DNA of 64,000 nt. Source: Shewanella basaltis. GTDB taxonomy: Bacteria > Pseudomonadota > Gammaproteobacteria > Enterobacterales > Shewanellaceae. The stretch's first letter is position 1; every line of letters starts with the position of its first letter. The stretch lies in NCBI RefSeq assembly GCF_023283885.1, contig NZ_JAKILA010000006.1, forward strand, positions 124,001 through 188,000, in the 5' to 3' direction. This document shows, one piece after another, positions 48,466 through 57,315 of the stretch. The position numbers were made by a program, and so were the translations under genes. Below the pieces are notes generated by a model. The model had not been told where the DNA came from. It saw nothing but the letters and a program-made list of their open reading frames with translations, and did no database searches.

Positions 48466-49821
48466 TTACACCGTTAATAACAAAAACTCACGTTCCCACG
48501 AGCTCACAACACGACGGAAATTCTCAAGCTCAGCTTGTTTTACTGCCACAAATCCTGTGGTAAACGACTGACCAAGATATTCAATACAGGCTTCACTTTC
48601 TTGCATGACCATTAGCGCTTCTTCTAATGTGACAGGTAAGTAGTTTTCGTTATTGGTACGGCTTTCATTTGCACGCCCACTCACAGGTGTCGATGGACGT
48701 AAATTTTTATCCATACCAATAAAGCCACATAACAAACTCGCTGCTATCGCTAAATAACAGTTAGCATCGGCACCTGGTATACGGTTTTCGATACGACGGT
48801 TTTGTGGCGAAGATTCAGGAATTCGCAGCCCGCAGGTGCGGTTTTCAACGCCCCACTCCAAGTTAACCGGTGCTGAAGTGCCCGGTAAAAAACGACGGAA
48901 CGAGTTAGCATTGGGTGCCATCAGCGGCAATAATTCTGGAATATAAGTCTGCAAGCCTGCAATGTAATTTAAAAACAACTGGCTTTGGGTGCCATCGTCT
49001 TTAGTAAAGATATTTTTACCGGTTTTTTTATCAATCACACTTTGGTGAATGTGCATAGCACTTCCAGGTTCGTCGGTGACTGGTTTTGCCATAAAGGTTG
49101 CACACACATCGTGCTTTAACGCCGCCTCACGCAAGGTACGTTTAAACACAAAAACCTGATCAGCCAACTCCAACGGATTACCATGACTGAAGTTGATTTC
49201 CATTTGTGCCGGACCATCTTCATGGATCAAGGTGTCTATATCTAATCCTTGTGCCTCACACCAATCGTACATGTCTTCAAATAATGGGTCGTATTCGTTA
49301 GCAGCATCAATTGAAAATGACTGGCGACCAGCCTCAGGACGGCCAGAGCGACCAATAGGCGGTTTTAACGGCAAATCATGATCGTCCGAACGCTTAGTTA
49401 AATAAAACTCCATTTCTGGCGCAATAACCGGCTCCCACCCTTTGTCCTCATACATTTTCAGTACTCTTTTAAGCACATTACGAGGAGACAATTCAATGGG
49501 GTTACCCATGCGGTCATAGCAATCGTGAATCACTTGCGCCGTGGCTTCGACTGTCCAAGGCAACATGAAAACTGCGTTTTCATCTGGTACACAAACAAAA
49601 TCTATGTCGGCATCGTCAAGTAGCGAATAAAAAATCTCGTCATCGATATAGTCGCCGGTAACCGTTTGCAATAACACGCTTTCGGGCAGTCGCATGCCCT
49701 TTTCATCGATAAACTTATCAACGGGGGCAATTTTGCCACGGGCAATCCCTGTCATATCGCTGATAACACATTCAACTTCGGTAATTTTCTTTTCTTTTAA
49801 AAAAGCGATTAACTTATCCAT
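48466..49821 (-). CDS. puuA: Gamma-glutamylputrescine synthetase PuuA
   Basis: A 451-residue member of the glutamine synthetase fold that joins glutamate to putrescine with ATP. The N-terminal beta-grasp part (VECVISDMTGIARGKIAPVDKF) and the catalytic barrel with PEMEFYL, HEDGPAQMEINFSHG, AMHIHQSV and RFLPGTSAPVNLEWGVENRT are present. ATG at 49821 lies two bases after the puuD stop codon, so the pair is coupled. First committed step of the gamma-glutamylated putrescine route. Confidence 0.94.
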   Translation of the reverse strand: MDKLIAFLKEKKITEVECVISDMTGIARGKIAPVDKFIDEKGMRLPESVLLQTVTGDYIDDEIFYSLLDDADIDFVCVPDENAVFMLPWTVEATAQVIHDCYDRMGNPIELSPRNVLKRVLKMYEDKGWEPVIAPEMEFYLTKRSDDHDLPLKPPIGRSGRPEAGRQSFSIDAANEYDPLFEDMYDWCEAQGLDIDTLIHEDGPAQMEINFSHGNPLELADQVFVFKRTLREAALKHDVCATFMAKPVTDEPGSAMHIHQSVIDKKTGKNIFTKDDGTQSQLFLNYIAGLQTYIPELLPLMAPNANSFRRFLPGTSAPVNLEWGVENRTCGLRIPESSPQNRRIENRIPGADANCYLAIAASLLCGFIGMDKNLRPSTPVSGRANESRTNNENYLPVTLEEALMVMQESEACIEYLGQSFTTGFVAVKQAELENFRRVVSSWEREFLLLTV

Positions 49822-49823
49822 TT

Positions 49824-50588
49824 TTATCTCACTTGTGTTGCTGCATATTGCCTGCAAGCCTGCCCGAATGCCTCAAAAATAGCCGAATAAAACGCATTTT
49901 CGGTTACTTTCCATTCTGGATGCCACTGGACACCTAATGCAAAATTTTTGGCATTTTTCACTGAAAATGCTTCAACTAATCCGTCTGGAGCAAACGCTTC
50001 TGGCTGTAACCCCTCACCCAGGCGCTCCACGCCTTGAGTATGAACAGAGTTAACCTCTGCAGTGTCACAGCCCCACGCATCGTGAAGGAGCCCACCGGCG
50101 ACCAAATTAATTGGATGTGATGGCCCATATTGCACATCAAGAGCAGCATACTTGTCTTCTCTATGTTCAATAAATGTGCCAACTTCATGTAATTTTTGAT
50201 GCAGGCTGCCGCCATACACCACATTCATTTCTTGAAAGCCACGGCAAATACCCAATACCGGGATCCCCATATCAATCGCTGCACGAATTAACGGTAACGT
50301 TGTTGCATCACGCTTAGCATCATGATGAGTACCTTCCTCACTGGGTTGTCCTTGGTAATGATGGGGTTCAACATTTGATGGGGAGCCAGTAAATAAAATT
50401 CCATCCAGTCGAGAAAGAAGGCTTTTTGTAGGTAAATCAATACCTAAAGATGGAATAACCAAAGGAAAACCTTTCGCACCGTTGACGACGCTGAGCAGAT
50501 ACTTTTCACCCACGATATTAAAAGGATGTAAGCCTATTTGTTGATTACAGGCTATCACCCCAATGAGAGGAGGACTTGATTGAGACAT
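49824..50588 (-). CDS. puuD: Gamma-glutamyl-GABA hydrolase PuuD
   Basis: A 254-residue class I glutamine amidotransferase-type peptidase (C26) that releases GABA and glutamate from gamma-glutamyl-GABA. The nucleophile is the Cys of VLGICRGFQEMNVVYGG near 115, and the His and Glu are in GVQWHPEWK near 225. The N-terminus PPLIGVIACNQQIGLHPFNIVG fits the family. First gene of puuDA. Its upstream region carries PuuR-like, sigma-54-like and NtrC-like sites. Confidence 0.94.
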   Translation of the reverse strand: MSQSSPPLIGVIACNQQIGLHPFNIVGEKYLLSVVNGAKGFPLVIPSLGIDLPTKSLLSRLDGILFTGSPSNVEPHHYQGQPSEEGTHHDAKRDATTLPLIRAAIDMGIPVLGICRGFQEMNVVYGGSLHQKLHEVGTFIEHREDKYAALDVQYGPSHPINLVAGGLLHDAWGCDTAEVNSVHTQGVERLGEGLQPEAFAPDGLVEAFSVKNAKNFALGVQWHPEWKVTENAFYSAIFEAFGQACRQYAATQVR

Positions 50589-50611
50589 ATCTCACCTTTA
50601 GCAAAGAAGAG

Positions 50612-50640
50612 TGATGAACTTATTGTTTATGTGTTCATTT
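50612..50640. promoter_or_regulatory. PuuR-like inverted pair upstream of puuD
   Basis: ATGAAC (50614-50619) and GTTCAT (50633-50638) form an inverted pair 13 bp apart, 26-50 bp before the puuD start. The right arm in leftward reading gives AAATGAACA, matching the core of the E. coli PuuR consensus (AAAATATAATGAACA as I recall it). Confidence 0.55.
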
Positions 50641-50721
50641 TTTCACACACTACACGCATTTTTTTAGCTAGGCAAGAGGATAACAGATGATAAAAACAAA
50701 ACCCCTTAAAAACATATCAAT

Positions 50722-50737
50722 AACAATACAGCAGCCA
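50722..50737 (-). promoter_or_regulatory. Sigma-54-like promoter of puuDA
   Basis: The leftward strand reads TGGCTGCTGTATTGTT. TGGC at -24 and TTG at -12 have the correct separation, but the invariant GC at -12 is GT. It is 134-149 bp before puuD. Confidence 0.45.
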
Positions 50738-50789
50738 AGGTATTAAAATAGAATAGACCGATTTAACCTCGCGATTTCACAACGTATTT

Positions 50790-50806
50790 TGCACCAAAAT
50801 AGTGCC
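50790..50806. promoter_or_regulatory. NtrC-box-like site upstream of puuDA
   Basis: TGCACCAAAATAGTGCC matches the NtrC consensus GCACC-N5-GGTGC at all but one defined position. It is about 60 bp upstream of the sigma-54-like promoter, a usual enhancer spacing. The rest of the 437-bp puuD-puuR gap has no other recognised element. Confidence 0.5.
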
Positions 50807-51025
50807 GTGACGCACAATAAAAGGGCTAGTATTGCTTTATATTATTTACACAATAGTTACATCTCGGTTTGTTATTATGCTAGGCCTTGTATATGGCAAA
50901 GCAAGAAAATAACCAACACCGCGAACGTTTATCCGCTAGCATATAGGGGGAACAATCAATAATGAAAACAAGGTAACAGGGATAACCGCACTCAAATAGG
51001 CAATTATCCCGTCGACACTGATGGG

Positions 51026-51574
51026 TTAAAAATCTGCTGGCGTGGTCGCACTCACTAAACGGCAAGGTTCATCAAATGGATTTCGAAAACGATGTGGTTG
51101 CTGACTGTTAAAATAGTAGCTGTCACCTTTTTCTAACACAAAAACCTCTTCACCCACGGTGACTTCAAGTTTACCTTCAACAATGATCCCGCCTTCTTCC
51201 CCTTCATGCTGCAACATATCAGGGCCAGTATCAGCATTAACAGGGTAAGTTTCGCTCATTAGCGACATTGCACGATTAGGGTAATCTCGTCCAATTAACT
51301 TATACACTAAGTCACCCGTGCCGATATCAAGCAATTCATTGGCACGATAAACCACTTTTTGATCGCCTATGGCGCCATCGTCAATTGAGAAAAAATCCAC
51401 TAGTGACATTGGGATCCCAGCCAACACTTTTTTTAATGAACTAACAGATGGACTTACACTGTTTTTTTCAATCATTGAAATTGTGCTGTTGGTCACGCCT
51501 GCACGCTTAGCCAGCTCACGCTGCGATAAACCTTTCAACTTACGTACAGCTTTTAGGCTTGCACCAATGTCCAA
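51026..51574 (-). CDS. puuR: PuuR-type repressor (XRE helix-turn-helix plus cupin)
   Basis: A 182-residue regulator. An N-terminal XRE helix-turn-helix has LSQRELAKRAGVTNSTISMIE near 16-36, and a C-terminal cupin domain (EGEEGGIIVEGKLEVTVGE and KGDSYYFNSQQPHRFRNPF) would bind the ligand. This is the architecture of E. coli PuuR, which represses puu genes until putrescine binds. The start is TTG at 51574: GGAGA lies at ideal spacing before it and the sequence then reads LDIGASLKAVRK, whereas the longer ORF from 51634 has no such site. Divergent from the second puuB. Confidence 0.9.
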   Translation of the reverse strand: MDIGASLKAVRKLKGLSQRELAKRAGVTNSTISMIEKNSVSPSVSSLKKVLAGIPMSLVDFFSIDDGAIGDQKVVYRANELLDIGTGDLVYKLIGRDYPNRAMSLMSETYPVNADTGPDMLQHEGEEGGIIVEGKLEVTVGEEVFVLEKGDSYYFNSQQPHRFRNPFDEPCRLVSATTPADF

Positions 51575-51610
51575 ATTCGTTCTCCTAGATTGGGTTGCTA
51601 AAAACACAGC

Positions 51611-51647
51611 ATAAGTGTTGTAGATTATTAACACTTATACAACACTC
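51611..51647. promoter_or_regulatory. AGTGTT inverted boxes between puuR and puuB copy 2
   Basis: AGTGTTGTA (51614-51622) mirrors TACAACACT (51638-51646), and TAACACTTAT (51629-51638) mirrors ATAAGTGTTG (51611-51620) at nine of ten positions. The boxes lie just upstream of puuR's TTG start, as an autoregulatory or divergent operator would. Confidence 0.5.
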
Positions 51648-51707
51648 AGTATCAATTAATCACGTTAGTGGATATAAATCAAAGGAATTGTATTTTACAC
51701 TAAATAC

Positions 51708-51727
51708 GTGTTAAATAAAATGCACAC
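51708..51727 (+). promoter_or_regulatory. GTGTTAAATA motif upstream of puuB copy 2
   Basis: GTGTTAAATA at 51708-51717, followed by AAATGCACAC, resembles the leftward GTGTTAAATATATTACAC at 42503-42520 before puuB copy 1. It lies about 80 bp before the gene. Confidence 0.4.
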
Positions 51728-51804
51728 CTAGTGCCTGTTTTATACTTAATCGCTATTCATTTTTACGTTATTGACCACTATAAAATCAATAACATGGAGT
51801 CTTT

Positions 51805-53112
51805 ATGCCTGCAAAATCCCCTATCCATAGCCAACACTACCCAGACTCCTTTTACCTAGCTACTGCTAACGATTTATTTGAACACCCAAGATTAACAGAA
51901 AACATCAACGCAGATGTGTGCATTATTGGCGGTGGATTTAGTGGCATTAATACCGCAATAGAACTCAGACAGCGCGGTTACTCAGTGGTGTTACTAGAAG
52001 CGAAACGTATTGGTTGGGGCGCCTCGGGCCGCAATGGCGGCGAGCTCATTCGCGGTATTGGCCATGATGCAAGCCAATTTAAAAATGAAATCGGTGAGCA
52101 AGGGGTTAACGCTATTGAGCAAATGGGGTTCGAAGCTGTTGACATTGTGATTGAGCGTATTAACGAACACCATATTGATTGCGATTTACACATGGGCTAC
52201 TGCGATCTAGCGGTAAAACCAAGGCATATGGATGACCTAGCCGAAGAGTTTCACGAGCTTCAACGTCAAGGCTACCAAAAACCAATCAAACTGCTTGATC
52301 GAAGCCAAATTGGTGAGGTTATCGGCTCAGACTTTTATCAAGGTGCACTTGTCGATATGGGCAGTGGCCATTTACACCCTCTTAACTTAGCGTTAGGCGA
52401 AGCCAGAGTCGCTCGAGAACTGGGCGCACAATTATTTGAATACAGCCCAGCCGAAAAAATTGTTAAAGGCGATAAACCCAAAGTGATAACCGCACAAGGG
52501 CAAGTCACCTGTGATTATATTGTTATTGCTGGCAACGGTTATATTGGTCATTCATTAAGCCCCTACTTAGGCGGAAAGGTCTTACCCACAGGCACTTACT
52601 TACTGGCTACTGAACCTTTAACCCCACAACAATGCGCCAGTATTATCCCGCAAAATATGGCTTTTGCAGACATGCGGGTAGCCCTAGATTATTTTCACTT
52701 ATCTGCCGATCGCCGTCTGTTATTTGGTGGTTTATGCACCTATTCGGGTAAAGATCCTAAAGACATAGAGGCTGCTTTAAGACCCAATCTTGAAAAAGTC
52801 TTCCCGCAGCTAAAAGGCATTAGAATTGATTATGAATGGGGCGGCATGATGGGCATAGGCGCTAACCGCATGCCGCAAATTGGCCGCCTACCTGATGCTG
52901 CCAACATCTACTTTGCCCAGGCCTATGCTGGCCATGGGGTTAACGCCACCCACATGGCAGCAAGACTCATTGCAGAAGCCATTAGTCAGCAATCACAACG
53001 CATTGATGTATTTAATGACATTAAACACATGACCTTTCCAGGCGGGCCAATGTTTAGATCGCCCTTGCTAGCCGCAGGCATGCTATATCACAGAATGAAA
53101 GATTTACTCTAG
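51805..53112 (+). CDS. puuB: FAD-dependent oxidoreductase (PuuB/OrdL family), copy 2
   Basis: A 435-residue DAO-fold flavoprotein, paralogue of the gene at 41118. The FAD motif is CIIGGGFSGINTAIELRQRG near 33-52, then KRIGWGASGRNGGELIRG, and FAQAYAGHGVNATHMAARLIAEA near the C-terminus. It is read rightward, divergent from puuR, the only polyamine gene in this half with that arrangement besides the aminotransferase cluster. It may oxidise the same gamma-glutamylated substrate or a different amine such as gamma-glutamyl-cadaverine or -spermidine. AACATGGAG precedes the start. Confidence 0.9.
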   Translation: MPAKSPIHSQHYPDSFYLATANDLFEHPRLTENINADVCIIGGGFSGINTAIELRQRGYSVVLLEAKRIGWGASGRNGGELIRGIGHDASQFKNEIGEQGVNAIEQMGFEAVDIVIERINEHHIDCDLHMGYCDLAVKPRHMDDLAEEFHELQRQGYQKPIKLLDRSQIGEVIGSDFYQGALVDMGSGHLHPLNLALGEARVARELGAQLFEYSPAEKIVKGDKPKVITAQGQVTCDYIVIAGNGYIGHSLSPYLGGKVLPTGTYLLATEPLTPQQCASIIPQNMAFADMRVALDYFHLSADRRLLFGGLCTYSGKDPKDIEAALRPNLEKVFPQLKGIRIDYEWGGMMGIGANRMPQIGRLPDAANIYFAQAYAGHGVNATHMAARLIAEAISQQSQRIDVFNDIKHMTFPGGPMFRSPLLAAGMLYHRMKDLL

Positions 53113-53207
53113 GTTGGCAAAATTGATTTACCTCAACGCTGGTAAAGAGATGAATAAATCAAATTGGCATGAAATTTTTATTTATCTCGCTCAGTTACGC
53201 TAATTTT

Positions 53208-53354
53208 TATACCAATCAGGATAAATAAACGATCAGAGATTGCGTAGAAAAATGGCTTAGAACAAAGCAGAAATTGCAGCGAGCTGGTTGTTGTACCTGC
53301 AACATTTGTAACGAAGTGATAAACGATTTTACCATTTTAGTAATGATTGGATTA
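53208..53354. repeat. Dispersed palindromic repeat after puuB copy 2
   Basis: The left end TATACCAATCA (53208-53218) matches the reverse complement of the right end TGATTGGATTA (53344-53354) at nine of 11 bases. Its first 36 bases match the stretch at 30601. It lies between the puuB copy 2 stop codon and the terminator at 53357. Confidence 0.55.
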
Positions 53355-53356
53355 CA

Positions 53357-53398
53357 TAAAAAAATGGGACTGGCTTAAACAAGCCAATCCCATTTTTT
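53357..53398. terminator. Terminator downstream of puuB copy 2
   Basis: ATGGGA and TGGCTT pair with AAGCCA and TCCCAT around AAAC, with one C-A mismatch; A run before and T6 after. It is 245 bp from the puuB stop codon, with a repeat between. Confidence 0.88.
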
Positions 53399-53420
53399 GT
53401 ATTAATAATCAGCTTACTGA

Positions 53421-53634
53421 CTAGGGCCTGCTGCTCTTTGCTGGCTGAACCTTGTTTAAGCTATAAGGTGTTAATCAAAGAGTAATATTTTAGCCAAACC
53501 TTACGGGCAGCGTTTGTTGACCATTTTTACGGCGTTATTGACTGCTTATTTAGCATCACTGCATCAACGTTTCTGCCGTATTAGTCATGGCCATCCATTC
53601 GCTGCAAAACAACCTTAAAGATTAATTTCCCCTA
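53421..53634. mobile_element. Degenerate IS5-like MITE, copy 3
   Basis: It starts CTAGGGCCTG and follows copies 1 and 2 with substitutions and deletions (for example GGGCAGCGTTTGTTGACCATTTTTAC-like interior, and CGCTGCAAAA-CAACCTT near the right end), about 214 bp long. The right terminal repeat is decayed (AAAGATTAATTTCCCC). The amidase stop codon at 53622 lies inside it. Confidence 0.75.
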
Positions 53635-55331
53635 AGTGCTGGTGTACGTGGAGGAATAGCGCGTTTGCTACCCGTGGCCTCAAATGCACCGGCAAACTTA
53701 AGTAAGTTGTTATCGTCATAAGCACGTCCAGCAAAGGTTAGTCCGACAGGCATGCCAATATCGGCCATCACTCCCATAGGTACTGTGACTGTTGGTACGC
53801 CTAAGTGGCGAATAGCAAGGTTACCGTTAGCAACCCAAATACCATTGCTCCATGCAATATCAGCAGAAGCAGGATTAACATGCGCATCTGCAGGGCCTAC
53901 ATCTGCTACAGTTGGGAACAACACAGCATCAAGCTTAAGCTCGTCCATCCAGTCTTCTAAATCTAACTTGCGTGTTTTTTCCAAACCACGCAGTCCGTCC
54001 GGTACGCTATCGATTTGGTTATACGATTTAAGCCCTCTTTTGGCCATGTTGACGTACTCATCCATGCCAGCAGCAAGGTCACCCTCACGGTTTGGCAGGG
54101 TGCCTAAGTCATGAGGGAATATCAGATGGCCATTTACATCAGCAAGTTTGTTCAATTTGGGGTCGTTGTTAGCACGCAAAAACTCATCGAAAGCCCAACC
54201 CGATAAAGCCCATAGCTCATCTTCAAGAAACTCTGGGCTCACGATGCCACGATTAAAAACCGTTGGTGCGCCGGGACGATCACCTTCACAGTTAGACACC
54301 AAAGGAAAATCAACCTCAATGACCTGTGCGCCAGCACTCTCTAATGCGCTGCGTGCTGCTTCCCATAAATCAATGACCGACGAGCGAGTATGAATTCGTT
54401 GCCCGGTCGGGCCACCAATACCGGGGTTTTCACTGGTGCCAGCCAATTCATCTTTATTAATGTACATGCGCGGCACACCAAAACGTTTCCCCTTTAGCAT
54501 ATCGGTACTGGCAGCAAGCTCTAAGTAAGATGCTGGGCGCACTGTTGATGCTTTAGGGATCTCAACCCAAGGTTGCAGGCGCCATAAATCACCTCGAGTA
54601 ATAGGGTCGTCTGCCACAATAATATCAAGTACTTCGAGCATGTCTGCCATAGTACGAGTGTAAGGCACCACAACATCCATCGTTGGCGTTAATGGCCAAT
54701 TACCCCGCACAGATATCACCCCGCGTGATGGAGTATAAGCACATAGGCCGTTGTTTGACGCTGGCCCACGTCCGCTTGACCAGGTCTCTTCAGCAAGACC
54801 AAACGCAGAATAACTTGCAGCGGTTCCGGTGCCGGCGCCATTAGACGATCCTGAAGCAAACGGAGCGGTTAGGTAATTAGCATTGTATGGGCTTTCTGCA
54901 CGGCCATAGTGACCACGCTGCATACCACCATTTGCCATAGGTGGCATATTGGTTTTACCCAAACAAATAGCCCCCGCAGCACGCAAACGCTCTACAGCAA
55001 AGGCATCATATTGCGCCACTAGGTCTTTAAACGCCGGGCTACCAGAGGCTGCAGTAAGTCCTTTAACTAAATAACTGTCTTTAGCCGTATATGGAATACC
55101 ATCTAGTGGGCTGAGGGTTTCACCTTTTGCTCGGCGGGCGTCTGAAGCCTCAGCTTCTTTAATGGCATCAGGATTACGAACCACCAGTGCATTAAGCTTG
55201 GTTTCGGTTGCTGGGCCATCGTAGGCATCGACCCTAGCAAAATAAGACTTCACTAACTCAACTGCCGTGGTGCGACCGGATTGCAAGGCCTCACGTAACT
55301 GGGCAATAGAAACTTCAGTGACTTCAAACAT
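53622..55331 (-). CDS. Amidase-signature family hydrolase
   Basis: A 569-residue amidase-signature enzyme. The catalytic lysine is in GIPYTAKDSYLVKG, the cis-serine in ASGSSNGAGTGTAAS near 155, and the nucleophilic Ser in the SSGRGPASNNG segment. It hydrolyses an amide, substrate unknown. Its place directly downstream of aguA suggests action on an agmatine or polyamine product such as N-carbamoylputrescine, but characterised AguB enzymes are nitrilase-fold, so this is speculation. ATG at 55331 follows a strong AAGGAGAGG. The last codons lie in a MITE remnant. Confidence 0.88.
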   Translation of the reverse strand: MFEVTEVSIAQLREALQSGRTTAVELVKSYFARVDAYDGPATETKLNALVVRNPDAIKEAEASDARRAKGETLSPLDGIPYTAKDSYLVKGLTAASGSPAFKDLVAQYDAFAVERLRAAGAICLGKTNMPPMANGGMQRGHYGRAESPYNANYLTAPFASGSSNGAGTGTAASYSAFGLAEETWSSGRGPASNNGLCAYTPSRGVISVRGNWPLTPTMDVVVPYTRTMADMLEVLDIIVADDPITRGDLWRLQPWVEIPKASTVRPASYLELAASTDMLKGKRFGVPRMYINKDELAGTSENPGIGGPTGQRIHTRSSVIDLWEAARSALESAGAQVIEVDFPLVSNCEGDRPGAPTVFNRGIVSPEFLEDELWALSGWAFDEFLRANNDPKLNKLADVNGHLIFPHDLGTLPNREGDLAAGMDEYVNMAKRGLKSYNQIDSVPDGLRGLEKTRKLDLEDWMDELKLDAVLFPTVADVGPADAHVNPASADIAWSNGIWVANGNLAIRHLGVPTVTVPMGVMADIGMPVGLTFAGRAYDDNNLLKFAGAFEATGSKRAIPPRTPALRGN

Positions 55332-55409
55332 ATTACGACCTCTCCTTGAAAGCCAATTGTGATAAAACAACAGTGACGTGATGAGTCATCGCGCTCTCCT
55401 TGGGTTTAC

Positions 55410-56522
55410 TTATTTTCCAGAGGGAATTTGTTGAGTAATACAATGAATATTGCCGCCACCTAATAAAATTTCACGAGCCGGTACGCCTACAATGTCATAT
55501 TCTGGGAAAATTTCTTGTAATTTTTGCGCAGCAATATCATCTGTTGCGGGGTCAAGTAACGGAAAAACAATACGGTTATTGGTAATTAAAAAGTTTGCAT
55601 ATGAGCCTGCTAAACGCTCGCCGGCGGTGCGAGGTACACCCGTCCCCTGCTCAACACCTTGCGCTTCTTCTGCTGTGCAATACAATGGGCCAGGCTGTGG
55701 CAATAAATGAATTTTTAATTTACGCCCCTTAGCATCGACAGTATTTTGTAATATCTCTAATGCGGCTTTTGAACGAGCATATTGCGGATCGTTTTGGTCA
55801 TCAGTCCAGTGTAAAATCACTTCACCTGGGCGAGCAAAACAGCACATATTATCAATATGTCCGTCGGTCTCATCCATGTATACCCCATCTGGTAACCAAA
55901 TAAACTGCTGTACATTGAGATATTGCGACAATAATGCTTCTATCTGCTCACGACTAAGATCAGGATTGCGGTTACTGTTAAGTAAGCATTCTGCCGTCGT
56001 CATACAGGTGCCTTCACCATCAACATGAATAGAGCCACCTTCAAGGATAAGTGGTGCTTGGTAACGTGCAAAACCATGCTGTTTAAGCATTTGCTCGGCA
56101 ACTAGCTCATCTTTGTCCCATGGGAAGTACAACCCACCATTATGGCCACCCCAAGCATTAAAACCCCAATCAACACCACGGCATTCACCTTTATCATTAA
56201 CCACAACCGTTGGTCCGGTATCGCGGGCCCAACAATCGTTGCTGTCAATCTCAACCAAGGTAACGTGAGCAGGCATCACGGCTTTCGCTTCGGTCAAAAA
56301 GGCTTTGGGAACGCCCATATACACAGGTGTTACAGCACCTATAGCGTCGGCTACTTTAGCAAACGTTGCTTGAGCATATGCCCCTGCAGAACGCCAGTTA
56401 TCTGGACGATATGGCCAAAGCATCCACACAGCTTGCTGCTCTGCCCATTCGCCAGGCATGCTAAAACCATCGTTTAATGGCTTAGTCGTTAACTGCGTGG
56501 CATCCATAGTCACGTTTGTCAT
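55410..56522 (-). CDS. aguA: Agmatine deiminase
   Basis: AguA converts agmatine to N-carbamoylputrescine and ammonia. The 370-residue protein of the PPAD/guanidino-modifying fold has [52 protein letters not shown], the metal-free active-site [13 protein letters not shown] and the C-terminal catalytic cysteine in [15 protein letters not shown]. It matches the family length and motifs. The amidase gene follows 78 bp downstream. No nitrilase-type aguB is present in this window. Confidence 0.95.
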   Translation of the reverse strand: MTNVTMDATQLTTKPLNDGFSMPGEWAEQQAVWMLWPYRPDNWRSAGAYAQATFAKVADAIGAVTPVYMGVPKAFLTEAKAVMPAHVTLVEIDSNDCWARDTGPTVVVNDKGECRGVDWGFNAWGGHNGGLYFPWDKDELVAEQMLKQHGFARYQAPLILEGGSIHVDGEGTCMTTAECLLNSNRNPDLSREQIEALLSQYLNVQQFIWLPDGVYMDETDGHIDNMCCFARPGEVILHWTDDQNDPQYARSKAALEILQNTVDAKGRKLKIHLLPQPGPLYCTAEEAQGVEQGTGVPRTAGERLAGSYANFLITNNRIVFPLLDPATDDIAAQKLQEIFPEYDIVGVPAREILLGGGNIHCITQQIPSGK

Positions 56523-56702
56523 GAGTTTTGTCTCCAGTAATGCTTAAAAACTATAAGGCTGTGCGCCATCGCATGGGCGCAAAATTGAAATACAACAAAC
56601 ATTAATCAACTGAATAAATCGAATGACTGCAATCATCACACGGATAATTAGGCCAATTGCCACGTTTCACTGGGTGAGTTTATCGTCGTTGAAATAGTAT
56701 TG

Positions 56703-56920
56703 TATACCCAAACAACCTCAAGGTGCGTGTTCAGCAAGAATTGATTGGCTTTTAGGCGCGGCGCTGATTAGATACATAGTTGTTCTACGTTGATAATCAG
56801 CAACAAAGTATAAAAGCCAATCAAACTCGCCCATGGGAGCCACTCATTACGTCAACTTTCGCCTTGACCTGAACGTAATAAGGGGCTCTGAACTGTGCAT
56901 CTTGAGGTTGCTTAGGTATA
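56703..56920. repeat. 218-bp multi-branched palindromic repeat
   Basis: The ends (56703-56726 and 56897-56920) are inverted repeats that match at 21 of 24 positions (TATACCCAAACAACCTCAAG and its mirror). Inside, TTGATTGGCTTTTA (56741-56754) pairs perfectly with TAAAAGCCAATCAA (56811-56824), and nested in it GCTGATTA with TAATCAGC; a further stem has ATTACGT/ACGTAAT. It folds as a three-armed structure. No ORF is supported. The remainder of the 793-bp aguA-sseA gap holds MITE copy 2. Confidence 0.85.
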
Positions 56921-57029
56921 TATCTTATCATTTAAGACTGCCTGCACTAAATAGTAGTTTGCACACATTCATAAATCACAACGGGAGAGAAAAGCGCCTG
57001 TTAAGGTTGCACGTCAGCAACATACAACC

Positions 57030-57298
57030 CTGAGGTCTGTTGATCTTTCAAGGTTATTTTTGCAGCGAATTGTTGGTCTTTTATACAAGGCAGAGACTTT
57101 GAAGTGTAGTTATTCTACATAAAAAGTCGATAACGCAGTAAAAATGACCAACAAACGCTGCCCACAGGGTTCGGCTAAAAACGTTTTACTCTTTGTTGAA
57201 TAGATTTTGCTTAGGTGGCTAGGCTTCAATCCATTCGCCTCGATTAAAACGTTTTTAACTCGAACAAAATTCAACCAGCAAAGATCAACAGACCCTAG
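57030..57298. mobile_element. IS5-like MITE, copy 2 (inverted)
   Basis: About 269 bp, nearly identical to the copy at 34158 but in the opposite orientation. The ends share GGTCTGTTGATCTTT and its mirror; the right end carries CTAG while the left end reads CTGA. It stops 17 bp short of the sulfurtransferase stop codon. High identity to copy 1 indicates recent movement. Confidence 0.88.
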
Positions 57299-57315
57299 GC
57301 TCTGCAGTACTGTCA

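Noticed and set aside
51720-51735. Second NtrC-like site TGCACACCTAGTGCC before puuB copy 2
   Set aside because: The arms are two bases too close (GCAC-N5-GTGC rather than N7), and no sigma-54 promoter follows.
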